This document shows, piece after piece, positions 44,598 to 59,671 of a DNA stretch of 64,000 nucleotides. The notes under the pieces are model-generated. The model made no database searches. It was not told the origin of the DNA and worked only from the letters and a program-made list of their open reading frames with translations. This DNA is from Xanthomonas sp. CFBP 8443. GTDB taxonomy: Bacteria; Pseudomonadota; Gammaproteobacteria; Xanthomonadales; Xanthomonadaceae. Each line of letters opens with the position of its first letter. Position 1 is the stretch's first letter. The DNA is taken from contig NZ_CP102592.1 of the NCBI RefSeq assembly GCF_025666195.1, forward strand, positions 3,968,001-4,032,000. The letters are read 5' to 3'. The translations under genes were made by a program, and so were the position numbers.

Positions 44598-44694
44598 GCG
44601 CCGAGTTTGACCTATCGGCGGTGAAATGGTTCTGCGCCCACAACAAGAATCGGCCGCGAATTCAGATTTTCCTCATCCGCCGCCTGAAACGAAG

Positions 44695-44720
44695 ACGGGA
44701 GAAGCGCATGCTTCTCCCGT
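44695..44720 (-). terminator. Hairpin downstream of pilQ
   Basis: ACGGGAGAAG-cgcatg-CTTCTCCCGT: 10-bp stem, 33 bp after the pilQ stop. The following minus-strand sequence is CTTCGTTTC, only weakly T-rich. Confidence 0.6.
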
Positions 44721-44752
44721 CCTGTCACTACCGGTGCTTCGGCAGCACGGGA

Positions 44753-46657
44753 TCAGCCAGCGGCCGGCGCTCGCTTGGCCACGCGCATCACCTTCGGCGT
44801 CACGAAGATCAGCAGTTCGGCCTTGCTCTTGCTGCGGCCGCGCTTCTTGAACAGATTGCCCAGGAACGGGATATCGCCCAGGAACGGCACCTTGGAAATG
44901 CTGTTGCGATCGGTGAACTCGTACACGCCGCCGATCACCACGGTCTGGCCGTCGTCCACCAGCACCGCGGTATTGATCTCGCGGCGGTTGATTTCGGGAA
45001 TGGTGCCGTAGCCTTCGAGTACGCGGTACTGGTCGACCTCGTCCTTCTTCACGTTCATGTTCAGGAAGACGCGATTGTCGTCGGTGATGGTCGGGGTGAC
45101 CTTCAGCTCCAGCAACACTTCCTTGAACTGCACGTTCGGCGTCGCTGCAGTCCCGGCGGTGCCACCGGTGATGGTGACGTAGCCGATTTCCTTGCCCTGC
45201 TTGATCACCGCCTCACGCTGGTTGGAAGTGACGATGCGCGGGTTGGAGATCACCTCGCCACGGCCCTCTTCCTGCAGCGCCGACAGCTCCAGATCCAGGT
45301 TGAAGTTGGATCCGAGCAGCGTATAGGCCAGGCTCGGCAGGGTCGTCGCATTGGTGAAGGTGGTGCCGCCCAGATCGACGTTGAGCCCGCGCGTGGCCGC
45401 GGCGCCGCCGCCGGTCGCGCCGCTGCCGACGGTCGCGGTGTTGTCGCCGTAGGTATGGGTACCGCCGATGCCGAACTTGGCGCCCAGATCGCGGGCGAAG
45501 GTGTCGGTGGCGATGACGATGCGGCCCTCGATCAGCACCTGGTCGACCGGACGGTCGATCACGTTGATCAGCTCGCGCATCTGCGCGATCTTCTTCGGGA
45601 TGTCGCTGATCATCAGCGTATTGGTGCGCTCGTCGGCGACGATGCGTCCGCGCGGCGACAGGAAGCCGTTGTCGGTCTGGCCGCTGCCGCCGCTACCGCC
45701 GCCACCACCACCACCGCCGCCACCACCGATCCCCTTGGCCTCGGTCAACGCTTTGAAGATCGTGGTGGCGCTGTGGTAGTTGATCTGGATGTAGTCGGTG
45801 CTCAGGTCCTCGCGGTTCTCGATCGCGATCCGCGCGTCTTCCTTGTCCTGCTCGAACTTGGCCAGCTCCTGCTGCGGCGCGACCCAGACCACGGCGCCGT
45901 CGCGGCGCTTGTCCAGGCCCTTGGCGCGCAGCACGATGTCCAGCGCCTGGTCCCACGGCACGTTGACCAGGCGCAGGGTGACGCTGCCCTGCACGGTGTC
46001 GGACGCGACGATGTTGAGGTTGGATTCCTCGGCGATCAGCTGCAGCACGGTGCGCACCGGCACGTCCTGGAAGTTGAACGTGACCGGGCGGCCGCTATAG
46101 CCGCGCGCGGCGACCTGCGCCGCCGCCTGACTGACCGTGGTCGCGCTGACCGCGCCCACTGCCGGCGCCGAGGTCCGCGGCGAGATCTCCACCACGTACT
46201 CGTTGCCGGACTGGTAGGCCAGCGACTCGAACGCGCCGCTGGTGCTCAGCACCAGCTGCGCGCCGCCGGCATACGGCTTGGCGTCGATGCGCTGGACCGG
46301 TGTGGCGAAGTCGGTGACGTTGAGTGGACGCTGCAGTTCCGCCGGCAGCGATGCGTTGCCGACATCGACCACCACGTTGTTGCCCTGGGTCCGCAGATCG
46401 GGGCTTGCGCCCGCGCCGCTGAAGTGCAGGATCAGCCGCCCCGCATCGCCGTCGCCGCGCTTGAAATCGATCTTCGACACCGTGAGCTTGGCCGGTGCCT
46501 GCGGCGCTGCCACCGCCGGACCCGGCGCAGGCGTCGCCGCCAGCGCCGCACCCACCACGGCCGAGCTCCCCAGCATCGCCGCCAACCCCAATGCGCATAG
46601 CCGCACCGTCGCGTGGCGCCGGATGGGACGCAGGCTCAGGGCTTTGGAAAAAGTCAT
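44753..46657 (-). CDS. pilQ: Type IV pilus secretin PilQ
   Basis: A 634-residue secretin forming the outer-membrane pore of the type IV pilus. The signal peptide ends GAALAAT (about 41). An AMIN domain follows ('KLTVSKIDFKRGDGDAGRLILHFSGAG'), then N0/STN ('FNFQDVPVRTVLQLIAEESNLNIVASD'), N1 ('TDYIQINYHSATTIFKALTE') and the secretin domain ('ISNPRIVTSNQREAVIKQGKEIGYVTI', 'VLVDDGQTVVIGGVYEF', 'KVPFLGDIPFLGNLFKKR'). An eleven-glycine run followed by GSGGSG (about 311-326) joins N1 to secretin. AMIN domains bind peptidoglycan, usually in two copies; here one is clear. Last gene of pilMNOPQ. Confidence 0.96.
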   Translation of the reverse strand: MTFSKALSLRPIRRHATVRLCALGLAAMLGSSAVVGAALAATPAPGPAVAAPQAPAKLTVSKIDFKRGDGDAGRLILHFSGAGASPDLRTQGNNVVVDVGNASLPAELQRPLNVTDFATPVQRIDAKPYAGGAQLVLSTSGAFESLAYQSGNEYVVEISPRTSAPAVGAVSATTVSQAAAQVAARGYSGRPVTFNFQDVPVRTVLQLIAEESNLNIVASDTVQGSVTLRLVNVPWDQALDIVLRAKGLDKRRDGAVVWVAPQQELAKFEQDKEDARIAIENREDLSTDYIQINYHSATTIFKALTEAKGIGGGGGGGGGGGSGGSGQTDNGFLSPRGRIVADERTNTLMISDIPKKIAQMRELINVIDRPVDQVLIEGRIVIATDTFARDLGAKFGIGGTHTYGDNTATVGSGATGGGAAATRGLNVDLGGTTFTNATTLPSLAYTLLGSNFNLDLELSALQEEGRGEVISNPRIVTSNQREAVIKQGKEIGYVTITGGTAGTAATPNVQFKEVLLELKVTPTITDDNRVFLNMNVKKDEVDQYRVLEGYGTIPEINRREINTAVLVDDGQTVVIGGVYEFTDRNSISKVPFLGDIPFLGNLFKKRGRSKSKAELLIFVTPKVMRVAKRAPAAG

Positions 46658-46677
46658 CGTGCTATCCCCATAATCAA

Positions 46678-47217
46678 TCATTGATCGTCCAGCGCCACGG
46701 CAGCCGGACGTTCCAGCCAACCGCCAGCGCCATCCGGCACCAGTTCAATCAAATCGATGCGATCCTCGTGCACCCCGGTCACGCGGCCATCGCTCTGCCC
46801 CATGTAGATGCCGGGACGAACCCGGTAGGTCACCTTGTCCGGCGCCATCACCAGCGCCACCAGGCCCGCACCGTTGCCCAGCGTGCCGACCATCGTCAAG
46901 CCGTCCAGCGGGAACTGCTCCAGCGGTTCCTTGCGCCGGTTCGGATCCGGGCGCAGGCCGTTGTTGCCATCCGGACTGGTCCAGGCGTCGCTGAACGGAT
47001 CGCGCAGGCCCTGCGCCGCATATTCGAAGGTTTCGAACTGCTGCATCACCGGCAGCGGCTCCAGCGGCTGCGCCGGCCGCGCGCGCACGTCCTTCACCCA
47101 GTTCTCCAGGTTCGGCGCCTCGCCCGGCGTGCTGGTCACGCCGCGACCGCAACCGCCGAGCAGCGCCACCAGCGCCAGCCCGGCCAGGCACTTCAATGCC
47201 GTAGCGTGCCGCTTCAT
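46678..47217 (-). CDS. pilP: Type IV pilus alignment lipoprotein PilP
   Basis: A 179-residue lipoprotein, lipobox LLGGC at about residues 19-23. The C-terminal beta domain has the hallmark 'FPLDGLTMVGTLGNGAGLVALVMAPDKVTYRVRPGIYMGQSDGRV', which binds PilQ. The N-terminal segment 'NLENWVKDVRARPAQPLEPLP' links to PilN/PilO. Starts inside the last 4 nt of pilO. PilP bridges the inner-membrane alignment complex and the secretin. Confidence 0.95.
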   Translation of the reverse strand: MKRHATALKCLAGLALVALLGGCGRGVTSTPGEAPNLENWVKDVRARPAQPLEPLPVMQQFETFEYAAQGLRDPFSDAWTSPDGNNGLRPDPNRRKEPLEQFPLDGLTMVGTLGNGAGLVALVMAPDKVTYRVRPGIYMGQSDGRVTGVHEDRIDLIELVPDGAGGWLERPAAVALDDQ

Positions 47218-47888
47218 GCGCCACCGCCTTGCTTGGAAGCCTTCTTCGCCGCGGCCGCCGCTTTCTCCTGGTCCGCCATTTCCTTGTCGTCCAGGTAGCG
47301 ATAGGTCTTGACCGTGCCGGACAACTCCAGCTCGCCGCGCGCGGTGAGCCCGACCTTCTGGTCCTTGGGCTTGAGATTGATGTCGTGCATGGTCAGGATC
47401 ACCACCCGCGGCAGCGACGCCACGCCGCTGACGAAGGCGCCGAACTGGTGGTAGCTGCCGACCATGCGCAGCGCGATCGGCTTCTCCGCGTAGAACTCCT
47501 TCGGCGACTCCGGGCCTGGCTGGAACAGCTCGTTGGCCAAGCCACTGGACAACGCGGTCTGCGAGATGTCGATGATCAGGTCGGGCATCTCGGTCTTGCT
47601 CGGCAGCTGCCGCAGCATCTGCTGCAGCACCTGCTCCATCTGCGCCAGTTGCTGCTTCAGCGGCTGCAGGTTGACCGCGCGGCTCTGCTCCTTCTCGAAC
47701 GAGGCGCGCAGCTCGGTTTCCTTCTGCTCCAGCGTGCCCAGCTCGTCGCGCTTGTCGCTGATCAGCAGGAACCACGACAGGATCAGGATGAACAGCGTGA
47801 CCAGCACGCAGAAGCCGATCTTGGCCTGCTGCGGCCAATTGCCGAGGTTGTTGAAGTCCAGGTCTTTCAGGTTGACTTTCTTGCTCAT
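47214..47888 (-). CDS. pilO: Type IV pilus alignment protein PilO
   Basis: A 224-residue protein with a short cytoplasmic N-terminus, one helix ('IGFCVLVTLFILILSWFLLI', about 25-44), a coiled coil ('LGTLEQKETELRASFEKEQSRAVNLQPLKQQLAQMEQVLQQMLRQLP') and a periplasmic ferredoxin-like domain. PilO dimerises with PilN through the coiled coils. It overlaps pilN (4 nt) and pilP (4 nt). The Ala/Lys-rich tail 'EKAAAAAKKASKQGGGA' is unstructured. Confidence 0.95.
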   Translation of the reverse strand: MSKKVNLKDLDFNNLGNWPQQAKIGFCVLVTLFILILSWFLLISDKRDELGTLEQKETELRASFEKEQSRAVNLQPLKQQLAQMEQVLQQMLRQLPSKTEMPDLIIDISQTALSSGLANELFQPGPESPKEFYAEKPIALRMVGSYHQFGAFVSGVASLPRVVILTMHDINLKPKDQKVGLTARGELELSGTVKTYRYLDDKEMADQEKAAAAAKKASKQGGGA

Positions 47889-48648
47889 GACGCCGGTCCC
47901 TGTTGCGCTGGCGTGGCGGCAGGCGCGGCCGACGGGGTGGCCGGCGGCGTCGCGGGTGCGGTCGGTGCCGCGGGCGCGGCAGTCGACGCCGGAGTTGCGG
48001 CGGCGCCGGCGGCGGGCGGCGCGGCCGTCGTACCGGGTGCCGGCGTGCCAGTACCCGGTACCGTGTCCGCGGCGTCGCCCGGCACCGGCAGCTTGACCTT
48101 CAGCGTGAACACGTAGGGCAAGGCCTTGGCGTCGACGATCGGCCCCTTGACCTCCTTGTCCTGCGCCTTGGCCTCGATCACCGACAGTTCCGGATTGGTC
48201 ATCCAGCCCGAGCCCTCGAGATTGCGCATGTAGGCGCTGACCCGCGCATTGGATTGCGAGCGTCCTTCCAGGGTCAGGATGTCGCCTTCCTGCTTGACCG
48301 CGGTCAGCACCACGCCATCGGGGATGGTGCGCACCAGCGAGTCGAACAGGTGCACCATCTGCGAACGCTTGGCCTGCAGCTCTTCGATCACGCGCTTGCG
48401 CGCCAGCAGGCGCCGCTTCTGCTCGTCGAGCTTGTCGATTTCCTTGTTCTGCGCCTGGACCTTCTCGATCTCGGTCTGCAGATAGGCGTTGCGCTCGTTC
48501 TGCCCGGTGATCTGACGGTCGTAGTAGAACCAGATCAGCGCCGCCAGCAGCACGCCGGCCAATGCGGCGAAGCCCAGCATCGAGTAGAACTCGCGCTCGC
48601 GTTGCTTGCGTCGCTCCGCCCGCCAGGGCAGCAGGTTGATTTTTGCCA

Positions 48649-48649
<1 letters not shown>
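47885..48649 (-). CDS. pilN: Type IV pilus alignment protein PilN
   Basis: A 254-residue bitopic protein. The N-terminal 'MAKINLLPWRAERRKQREREF' has the INLLP motif that docks in PilM. One helix (about 24-41), then coiled coil and ferredoxin-like periplasmic domain. The C-terminus is unusual: about 70 residues of Ala/Pro/Thr repeats ('GTTAAPPAAGAAATPAS...'), far longer than in Pseudomonas PilN. It overlaps pilO and shares 1 nt with the pilM stop. Confidence 0.94.
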
Positions 48650-53170
<4,521 letters not shown>

Positions 53171-53223
53171 GCGCCGCCGCGCCGCGCGTCCCGCGCACAT
53201 CCCCTCGCCACCGGACCCACTGC

Positions 53224-54042
53224 ATGCCCGCCATTCCCGCCAGCGCCATCGTCATCTCGCGCAACAGCTTCGACAGCGACGATGCGTACGCGCCGATCCA
53301 GTCCAACATCAGCTTCATCAACGCCCAGCTCGACCAATGGCTGCGCCCGGACGAGATCGCCGCCGAGGCGATGTGCAGCTACTACGTCGACTTCTACGTG
53401 GCACAGGTGGAAAACGGCGGCTTCGCCCAGTTCGTCTACAACTGCAATGCCGACCCGGTGGTGCTGGACCAGGTCGGGCGCGGGCTGCAGGCGATGCAGG
53501 CGCCGCGGCATGCGACGCTGTACGCGGCCAGCCGCGCGCTGCTGGAGCGGATGGACGAGGACACGCTGCAGGCGTTCATGGATGGCGACTACTTCGGCGA
53601 CAACCCCGCGCGCGACGCGCTCGACCAGCATGGCGACGCCTTCCATGCGCTCGCGGAAGAAGAAGACCTGATCACGTTGAACTCGGCCTGGTTGCGCGCG
53701 CATCCGCAACTGGTGGTGCTGTCGATCGAAGAGATGCAGGCCGAGGTCGAGCGCCGTGCCGCGGCCCTGCCCGATCGCCATGCGCGCGTCGCCGCAGCGC
53801 TGGAGAACGAACCGCACTACATGAAACTGATCCGCCCCCTGTGCGCCGACAGCGGGCACACGCTGGACAGGGTCACCGCGGGCGACCCCAGCCACGCGCA
53901 CAACGGCGGCCAGGTGCTGGCCTGGCACTTCCTGACCGATCGCGGCCACTTCTACCTGCTCGACCTCGATGGCATCGCGCGCATGCACGAGGCCGACAGC
54001 CATGCGCTGGTGGCGCAGATCGAAGTGCCGGTCGAGCATTAG
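53224..54042 (+). CDS. DMP19-family (DUF4375) protein with C-terminal extension
   Basis: A 272-residue protein. Residues about 20-175 match the DMP19/DUF4375 fold: 'AEAMCSYYVDFYVAQVENGGFAQFVYNCNADPVVLDQVGRGLQ' with the E-N-G-G-F-x-Q-F signature and 'LIDL/DLITLNSAWLRAHP'. In Neisseria, DMP19 is a DNA-mimic protein that binds a repressor. The N-terminal domain here is acidic (many D/E), compatible with this. A C-terminal region of about 75 residues ('HNGGQVLAWHFLTDRGHFYLLDLDGIARM') is not in the Neisseria protein (about 165 residues). Function in this organism is unknown. No regulator gene neighbours it. Confidence 0.8.
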   Translation: MPAIPASAIVISRNSFDSDDAYAPIQSNISFINAQLDQWLRPDEIAAEAMCSYYVDFYVAQVENGGFAQFVYNCNADPVVLDQVGRGLQAMQAPRHATLYAASRALLERMDEDTLQAFMDGDYFGDNPARDALDQHGDAFHALAEEEDLITLNSAWLRAHPQLVVLSIEEMQAEVERRAAALPDRHARVAAALENEPHYMKLIRPLCADSGHTLDRVTAGDPSHAHNGGQVLAWHFLTDRGHFYLLDLDGIARMHEADSHALVAQIEVPVEH

Positions 54043-54155
54043 TGCGGCTCGATCCAGATCCTGCTACGCGATGATGCCATCGCGCAGCGGTGCCTGTGGA
54101 AGGCGCTTGGGCGGCATCAAGCCATCGGCCGCAGCGGGCATTCCAGGTCACGCGC

Positions 54156-54239
54156 GTCGCGACTGAAGTCGCTCCCACATGAAAAGCGCTTCGGCGCGGC
54201 GCCTGCATGCAAGGCCGCGGGAGCGCCTCCAGTCGCGAC
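54156..54239. repeat. Degenerate REP-like inverted pair
   Basis: Arms GTCGCGACTGAAGTCGCTCCCACA (54156-54179) and CGCGGGAGCGCCTCCAGTCGCGAC (54217-54240 region) are divergent versions of the GTAGGAGCGGCTTCAGCCGCGACAG element, with a 37-bp loop. It lies between convergent DMP19-like and gltA genes. Confidence 0.65.
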
Positions 54240-54285
54240 GAGAGGCGCCCCGGAAAAGCCGCCGCACACAGTCCGCCCCATAAAA

Positions 54286-54308
54286 AACGCCCCGCAAAGC
54301 GGGGCGTT
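54286..54308 (-). terminator. Intrinsic terminator of gltA
   Basis: AACGCCCCGC-aaa-GCGGGGCGTT, 26 bp after the gltA stop; the minus strand continues TTTTTA. Confidence 0.88.
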
Positions 54309-54334
54309 CTTGCGAAGGATCAACGGCAGCCCAA

Positions 54335-55624
<1,290 letters not shown>

Positions 55625-55864
55625 AGTGTGCGCTCCTCAGTGGAAGGCGCCTGCCCGTACTTTGCGAACAGACGCGTGAAGGAAGTCCACGGCAATTACC
55701 ACGGATCGCGCCATTATCGCACAGCAACATTTGAGTCGTTGCTCGTCCTCACGCCGCAAAGCGCAGGCCCGCGGCGACACAGCGTTGCATCCTCGCCGCC
55801 ATCGGACGGGAAGATCTACGCAGGCCGCGACGGACCGGGAATCGGCGGATCGGGAACGCCAAAA

Positions 55865-55893
55865 AAGACGGCCGCGCAGGGCGCGGCCGTCTT
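55865..55893 (-). terminator. Intrinsic terminator of rpmE2
   Basis: Perfect 13-bp stem AAGACGGCCGCGC-agg-GCGCGGCCGTCTT followed on the minus strand by a TTTTTT run. Confidence 0.9.
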
Positions 55894-55913
55894 CTACCAC
55901 TTCGACCGCTCGA

Positions 55914-56156
55914 TCAGCGCGCGTAGCGCTTCTGGAACTTGTCGATGCGGCCGCTGGTGTCGATGACCTTGTGCTTGCCCGTATAGAACGGATGCGAAGC
56001 CGAGGAGATTTCGACCTTGATCAGCGGATACTCTTCGCCGTCCTCCCACTTGACCTTGTCCTTCGAGGACATGGTCGAACGGGTCAGGATCTTGAAATCG
56101 GAGGTGACGTCGTGGAACACGACGTTGTGGTACTGGGGATGGAGGTCGGCCTTCAT
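55914..56156 (-). CDS. rpmE2: 50S ribosomal protein L31 type B
   Basis: An 80-residue L31 of the zinc-free (C-minus) class: '[28 protein letters not shown]' and '[35 protein letters not shown]'. It has no Cys, so it lacks the CxxC zinc site of RpmE type A. In many bacteria the type B form replaces type A under zinc limitation, controlled by Zur. I could not identify a Zur box upstream, and whether a type A copy exists elsewhere cannot be seen. Strong terminator downstream. Confidence 0.96.
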   Translation of the reverse strand: MKADLHPQYHNVVFHDVTSDFKILTRSTMSSKDKVKWEDGEEYPLIKVEISSASHPFYTGKHKVIDTSGRIDKFQKRYAR

Positions 56157-56332
56157 GGGCTCGCACCGTAGGGGCTGCTGGACAAGAGGGAAACTATAGC
56201 AACTCCCCGGGCCTGCGCGCAAGAACAACCTGCACCGAATATGCGGTGCCGGGAACGCGAGGCGGGCGCCCGCGCTCAGGGCAAGGCCTGCACCGGCCCC
56301 TCCCTGCCTCCCATGCTTCGTACTCTCTGAAA

Positions 56333-56376
56333 ATCCCGAGTCCCGAGTCCCGAATCCCGAGTCCCGGATCCCGGGA
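56333..56376. repeat. 7-bp-period array (GTCCCGA type)
   Basis: About six units: atcccga, gtcccga, gtcccga, atcccga, gtcccgg, atcccgg, between the nucleoside hydrolase stop and rpmE2 start. Confidence 0.8.
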
Positions 56377-56434
56377 CAAGCCTCGCCGGCACCATCGGGG
56401 GGATCCGCCCCGATAGCGCCGGCAGGCTCCCGGC

Positions 56435-57373
56435 TCAGCCCGCGCCCACCGCTGCGCGCGCCAGCGCCTGGAAGCGGGCCTGGTCGTAGCGGATCAGCAG
56501 CGCCGCGTTGTCGGCCAGGCCGAGCTGGCGGTTCCAGTCGACCAGGGTGGCGCCGCGGCTGTGGACCCCGGCCAGTTCGACCTGCAGCGGCCGCGACTGC
56601 ACCTCCAGCGCGCCGTCGGGCTGCAGCGCCCAGGCCATCGCCAGCGCATCGGCGGCATACCAGTACTCGCCGCGCGAATCCTCCGACCACAGCCGGGTCT
56701 TGCGCGAGATCTCCTCGTAGAAGCGCGCCTTGTCGGCGTCCGCCGCCAGCCACTGTTCGACCTCGCGGTGCGGCAGGCCATGGGCGACGGTGGCCTCCCA
56801 GTCGGCGACCTCGATGTGCGGGAACCCGGAAAACACGATGTGCGCCGCTTCCGGATCGAAGGCGATGTTGAACTCGGCGGCCGGGGTGATGTTGCCGTGG
56901 CAGGTGATCGCCCCGCCCATCACCACGAAGCGACGCACCCGCTGCGGCAGGGTCGGGTCCAGCTTCAGCGCCAGCGCGACGTTGGTCAGCGGGCCGAGCG
57001 CGACCAGCAGCAGCGAACCAGCGTACTGGTGCGACAGGCGCAGGATCGCCAGGGCCGCGTGCTCGTGCTCGGCGGCACGCGCCGACGGCGCCAGGCCGAC
57101 ATCGCCGAACCCATCCACGCCGTGCACGTGAGCGGCGTCCACCGCCGGATGCAGCAACGGATCGGCGCAGCCGGCGTACACCGGCACATCCTCGCGCCCG
57201 GCCACTTCGCACAGCTTCAGCGCATTGCGCACGGTGTGCTGCAGACCGACGTTGCCGGCGGCGATGGTCAGGCCGACCACCTCGTGGCGCTCGTCGGCGA
57301 AGGCCATCAACAGGGCCAGGGCGTCGTCCACGCCGGGATCGGTGTCGATCAACAGGGGAATCTTGTCGCTCAT
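56435..57373 (-). CDS. Nucleoside hydrolase (inosine-uridine type)
   Basis: A 312-residue N-ribohydrolase. The calcium-binding signature DTDPGVDDA is at residues 10-18. Further ligands: '[28 protein letters not shown]' (Thr/Asn/Asp of the active site) and a C-terminal Asp. The family splits nucleosides into ribose and base for purine or pyrimidine salvage. ATG 57373 gives the standard N-terminus [14 protein letters not shown]. The gene is single, with heptamer arrays on both sides. Confidence 0.93.
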   Translation of the reverse strand: MSDKIPLLIDTDPGVDDALALLMAFADERHEVVGLTIAAGNVGLQHTVRNALKLCEVAGREDVPVYAGCADPLLHPAVDAAHVHGVDGFGDVGLAPSARAAEHEHAALAILRLSHQYAGSLLLVALGPLTNVALALKLDPTLPQRVRRFVVMGGAITCHGNITPAAEFNIAFDPEAAHIVFSGFPHIEVADWEATVAHGLPHREVEQWLAADADKARFYEEISRKTRLWSEDSRGEYWYAADALAMAWALQPDGALEVQSRPLQVELAGVHSRGATLVDWNRQLGLADNAALLIRYDQARFQALARAAVGAG

Positions 57374-57458
57374 GCGCGATTCTTCATCAGTCCATTCGGC
57401 CGCCGAGTCTGGCATTGCGGCGGGGCCGTGGAAAGCCGGGGCTTCCGCGGCTCTAGCG

Positions 57459-57486
57459 AATCCCCAATCCCCAATCCCGAATCCCA
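57459..57486. repeat. 7-bp-period array (AATCCCC variant)
   Basis: Four units: aatcccc, aatcccc, aatcccg, aatccca, between recG and the nucleoside hydrolase gene. Confidence 0.75.
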
Positions 57487-57505
57487 GCCGTGGCGCCAGC
57501 CACGG

Positions 57506-59662
57506 CTAAGCCCCCGCAAACCGCGCCGCGCCGCCCACCCAGCGCGCGACGATGCGATCGGCCAGGGCCGGCGACTCGGTCAGCAGCCGCTCGGCCAGCG
57601 CGTGCACGCGCGGCAGCAGGCCGGCGTCGCGCGCCAGGTCGGCGACGCGGAAGGCGGCCAGGCCGGTCTGGCGGGTGCCGAGCAGTTCGCCGGGGCCGCG
57701 CAGTTCCAGGTCCTTCTCGGCGATGACGAAGCCGTCGTTGGTCTGGCGCATGGTCTGCAGCCGCTGCCGCGCCATCGCCGACAACGGCGCCTGGTACATC
57801 AGCACGCAACTTGATGCGGCCGCGCCACGCCCGACCCGGCCGCGCAGCTGGTGCAGTTGCGCCAAGCCCAGGCGCTCGGCGTTCTCGATGATCATCAGCG
57901 ACGCGTTGGGCACGTCGACGCCGACCTCGATGACCGTGGTGGCGACCAGCAGGTCGATCTCGCCCTGTTTGAACGCGCGCATCGCCGCCTGCTTCTCGGC
58001 GCCCTTCATGCGGCCGTGCACCAGCCCCACCTTCAGCTCCGGCAGCTGCGCCGACAACGCCTCGAAGGTGGCCTGCGCGGCCGTGGCGTCGATGCGGTTG
58101 CCGGCGCCGCCGCCCTGCCCCTGCGCCGGCTTGTCGCTGTCCTCGGTTTCGTCGATCAGGGTGCACACCCAGTACGCCTGGCGGCCTTCGGCGCAGGCCA
58201 CGCGGATGCGCTGCACCAGCTCCGGGCGGCGCTCGGCACTGAGCACGATGGTCTGCACCGGCGTGCGCCCGGGCGGCAGCTCGTCGATCGCCGACACGTC
58301 CAGGTCGGCATACGCGGCCATCGCCAGCGTGCGCGGGATCGGAGTGGCGGTCATCACCAGTTGGTGCGGCACGCCGGCGCCGGTGGCGCCCTTGTCGCGC
58401 AAGGCCAGGCGCTGGTGCACGCCGAAGCGGTGCTGCTCGTCGACGATGGCCAGGGCCAGATCGTGGAAGGCCACCGCGGCCTGCATCAGCGCGTGGGTGC
58501 CAACCACCACTTGCGCCTCGCCAGAAGCGATCTGCGCCAGCACCGCGGCGCGCGCCTTGCCGGTGACCTTGCCGGCCAGCCAGGCGACGCGGATGCCGAG
58601 CGGTTCCAGCCAGGCGCGCAGGTTGGCCAGGTGCTGCTCGGCGAGCAGTTCGGTCGGCGCCGCCAGCGCCGCCTGCTTGCCCTTGTCCACCGCCAGCATC
58701 GCCGCCAGCGCCGCGACCACGGTCTTGCCGCTGCCGACGTCGCCCTGCACCAGGCGCAGCATCGGCGAGGGCTTTTCCAGATCGGCGCGGATCTGCGCGT
58801 ACACCCGCTGCTGCGCGCCGGTGAGCTGGAACGGCAGCGACTGCTGCAGGCGCTTGGCCAGCAGGCCGCGGCCGCGCAGCGACGGCGAACGCTGGCGCTG
58901 CAGCGCGATGCGCTGGCGGCGCAGGCTCAGGTGATGGGCCAGCAGTTCTTCCAGCGCCAGCCGCTGCTGCGCCGGATGCAGGCCGGCGGCGAGCGCGCCC
59001 AGGTCGGCCTGCGGTGGCGGCCGGTGCGCGATCAGCAGCGCGCTGCGCAGCGAGGGCAGGCCCAGTTCGGCCAGCATCGCCGCCGGCAACAGCTCCAGCG
59101 ACGCTTCGGCGGGCAGCCGGTCCAGCGCCTGGCCGATCAGCTTGCGCAGCGTCGCCGGGCCGATGCCCTCGACCGCCGGGTAGACCGGGTCCAGGCTGTC
59201 GTCCAGTCCTGCGATTTCGTCGCCGCCGAGGATCTGGTAGCTCGGATGCACCATCTCCAGGCCGTGCTGGCCCGGCTTGGGCGTGCCGAACGCGCGCAGC
59301 CGCGCACCCACCGCGAACTGCGCCACCTGCGCGGCGCGGAACTGGAAGAAGCGCAGCACCAGCGTGCCGCGCGAATCGTCGGCCACCGCCACGCGCAGCA
59401 TCGGCCGGTAGCGGAACCCGCGATCCACCGCCTCCACCCGCACCTCGACCTGCGCCGGGATGCCCGGCTGCAGCGCCGCCACCGGGGTCAGCCGGGTACG
59501 GTCCTCATAGCGGAGCGGCAGGTGCAGCCACAGGTCCTGCAGCGTCAGCAGGCCACGCGCGGCGAACTTCTCGGCGACCTTCGGGCCGACGCCCGGCAGC
59601 GCCGACAACGGCGCCTCGCCTGCCGCCGACAGCGCCGGCGCCGGAACCTGCACGCACGGCAC
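57506..59662 (-). CDS. recG: ATP-dependent DNA helicase RecG
   Basis: A 718-residue helicase that remodels stalled forks and branched DNA. The wedge domain is N-terminal ('LSALPGVGPKVAEKFAARGLLTLQDLWLHLPLRYEDRT'). Motif I 'LVQGDVGSGKTVVAALAAML', II 'LAIVDEQHRFGVHQR' (DEQH), III 'LVMTATPIPRTLAM', and motifs V/VI 'DLLVATTVIEVGVDVPNASLMIIENAERLGLAQLHQLRGRVGRG' are all present. Residues with a Gly/Gln insertion (KPAQGQGGGAG) lie between IIIa and V. GTG 59662 is taken as the start; it is 9 bp after ridA, so they form an operon. Confidence 0.96.
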   Translation of the reverse strand: MPCVQVPAPALSAAGEAPLSALPGVGPKVAEKFAARGLLTLQDLWLHLPLRYEDRTRLTPVAALQPGIPAQVEVRVEAVDRGFRYRPMLRVAVADDSRGTLVLRFFQFRAAQVAQFAVGARLRAFGTPKPGQHGLEMVHPSYQILGGDEIAGLDDSLDPVYPAVEGIGPATLRKLIGQALDRLPAEASLELLPAAMLAELGLPSLRSALLIAHRPPPQADLGALAAGLHPAQQRLALEELLAHHLSLRRQRIALQRQRSPSLRGRGLLAKRLQQSLPFQLTGAQQRVYAQIRADLEKPSPMLRLVQGDVGSGKTVVAALAAMLAVDKGKQAALAAPTELLAEQHLANLRAWLEPLGIRVAWLAGKVTGKARAAVLAQIASGEAQVVVGTHALMQAAVAFHDLALAIVDEQHRFGVHQRLALRDKGATGAGVPHQLVMTATPIPRTLAMAAYADLDVSAIDELPPGRTPVQTIVLSAERRPELVQRIRVACAEGRQAYWVCTLIDETEDSDKPAQGQGGGAGNRIDATAAQATFEALSAQLPELKVGLVHGRMKGAEKQAAMRAFKQGEIDLLVATTVIEVGVDVPNASLMIIENAERLGLAQLHQLRGRVGRGAAASSCVLMYQAPLSAMARQRLQTMRQTNDGFVIAEKDLELRGPGELLGTRQTGLAAFRVADLARDAGLLPRVHALAERLLTESPALADRIVARWVGGAARFAGA

Positions 59663-59671
59663 GGGCGACGG

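Noticed and set aside
55914-56156. Possible Zur operator upstream of rpmE2
   Set aside because: No convincing GATATGTTATANNATATC-like dyad was seen; not reported as a feature.
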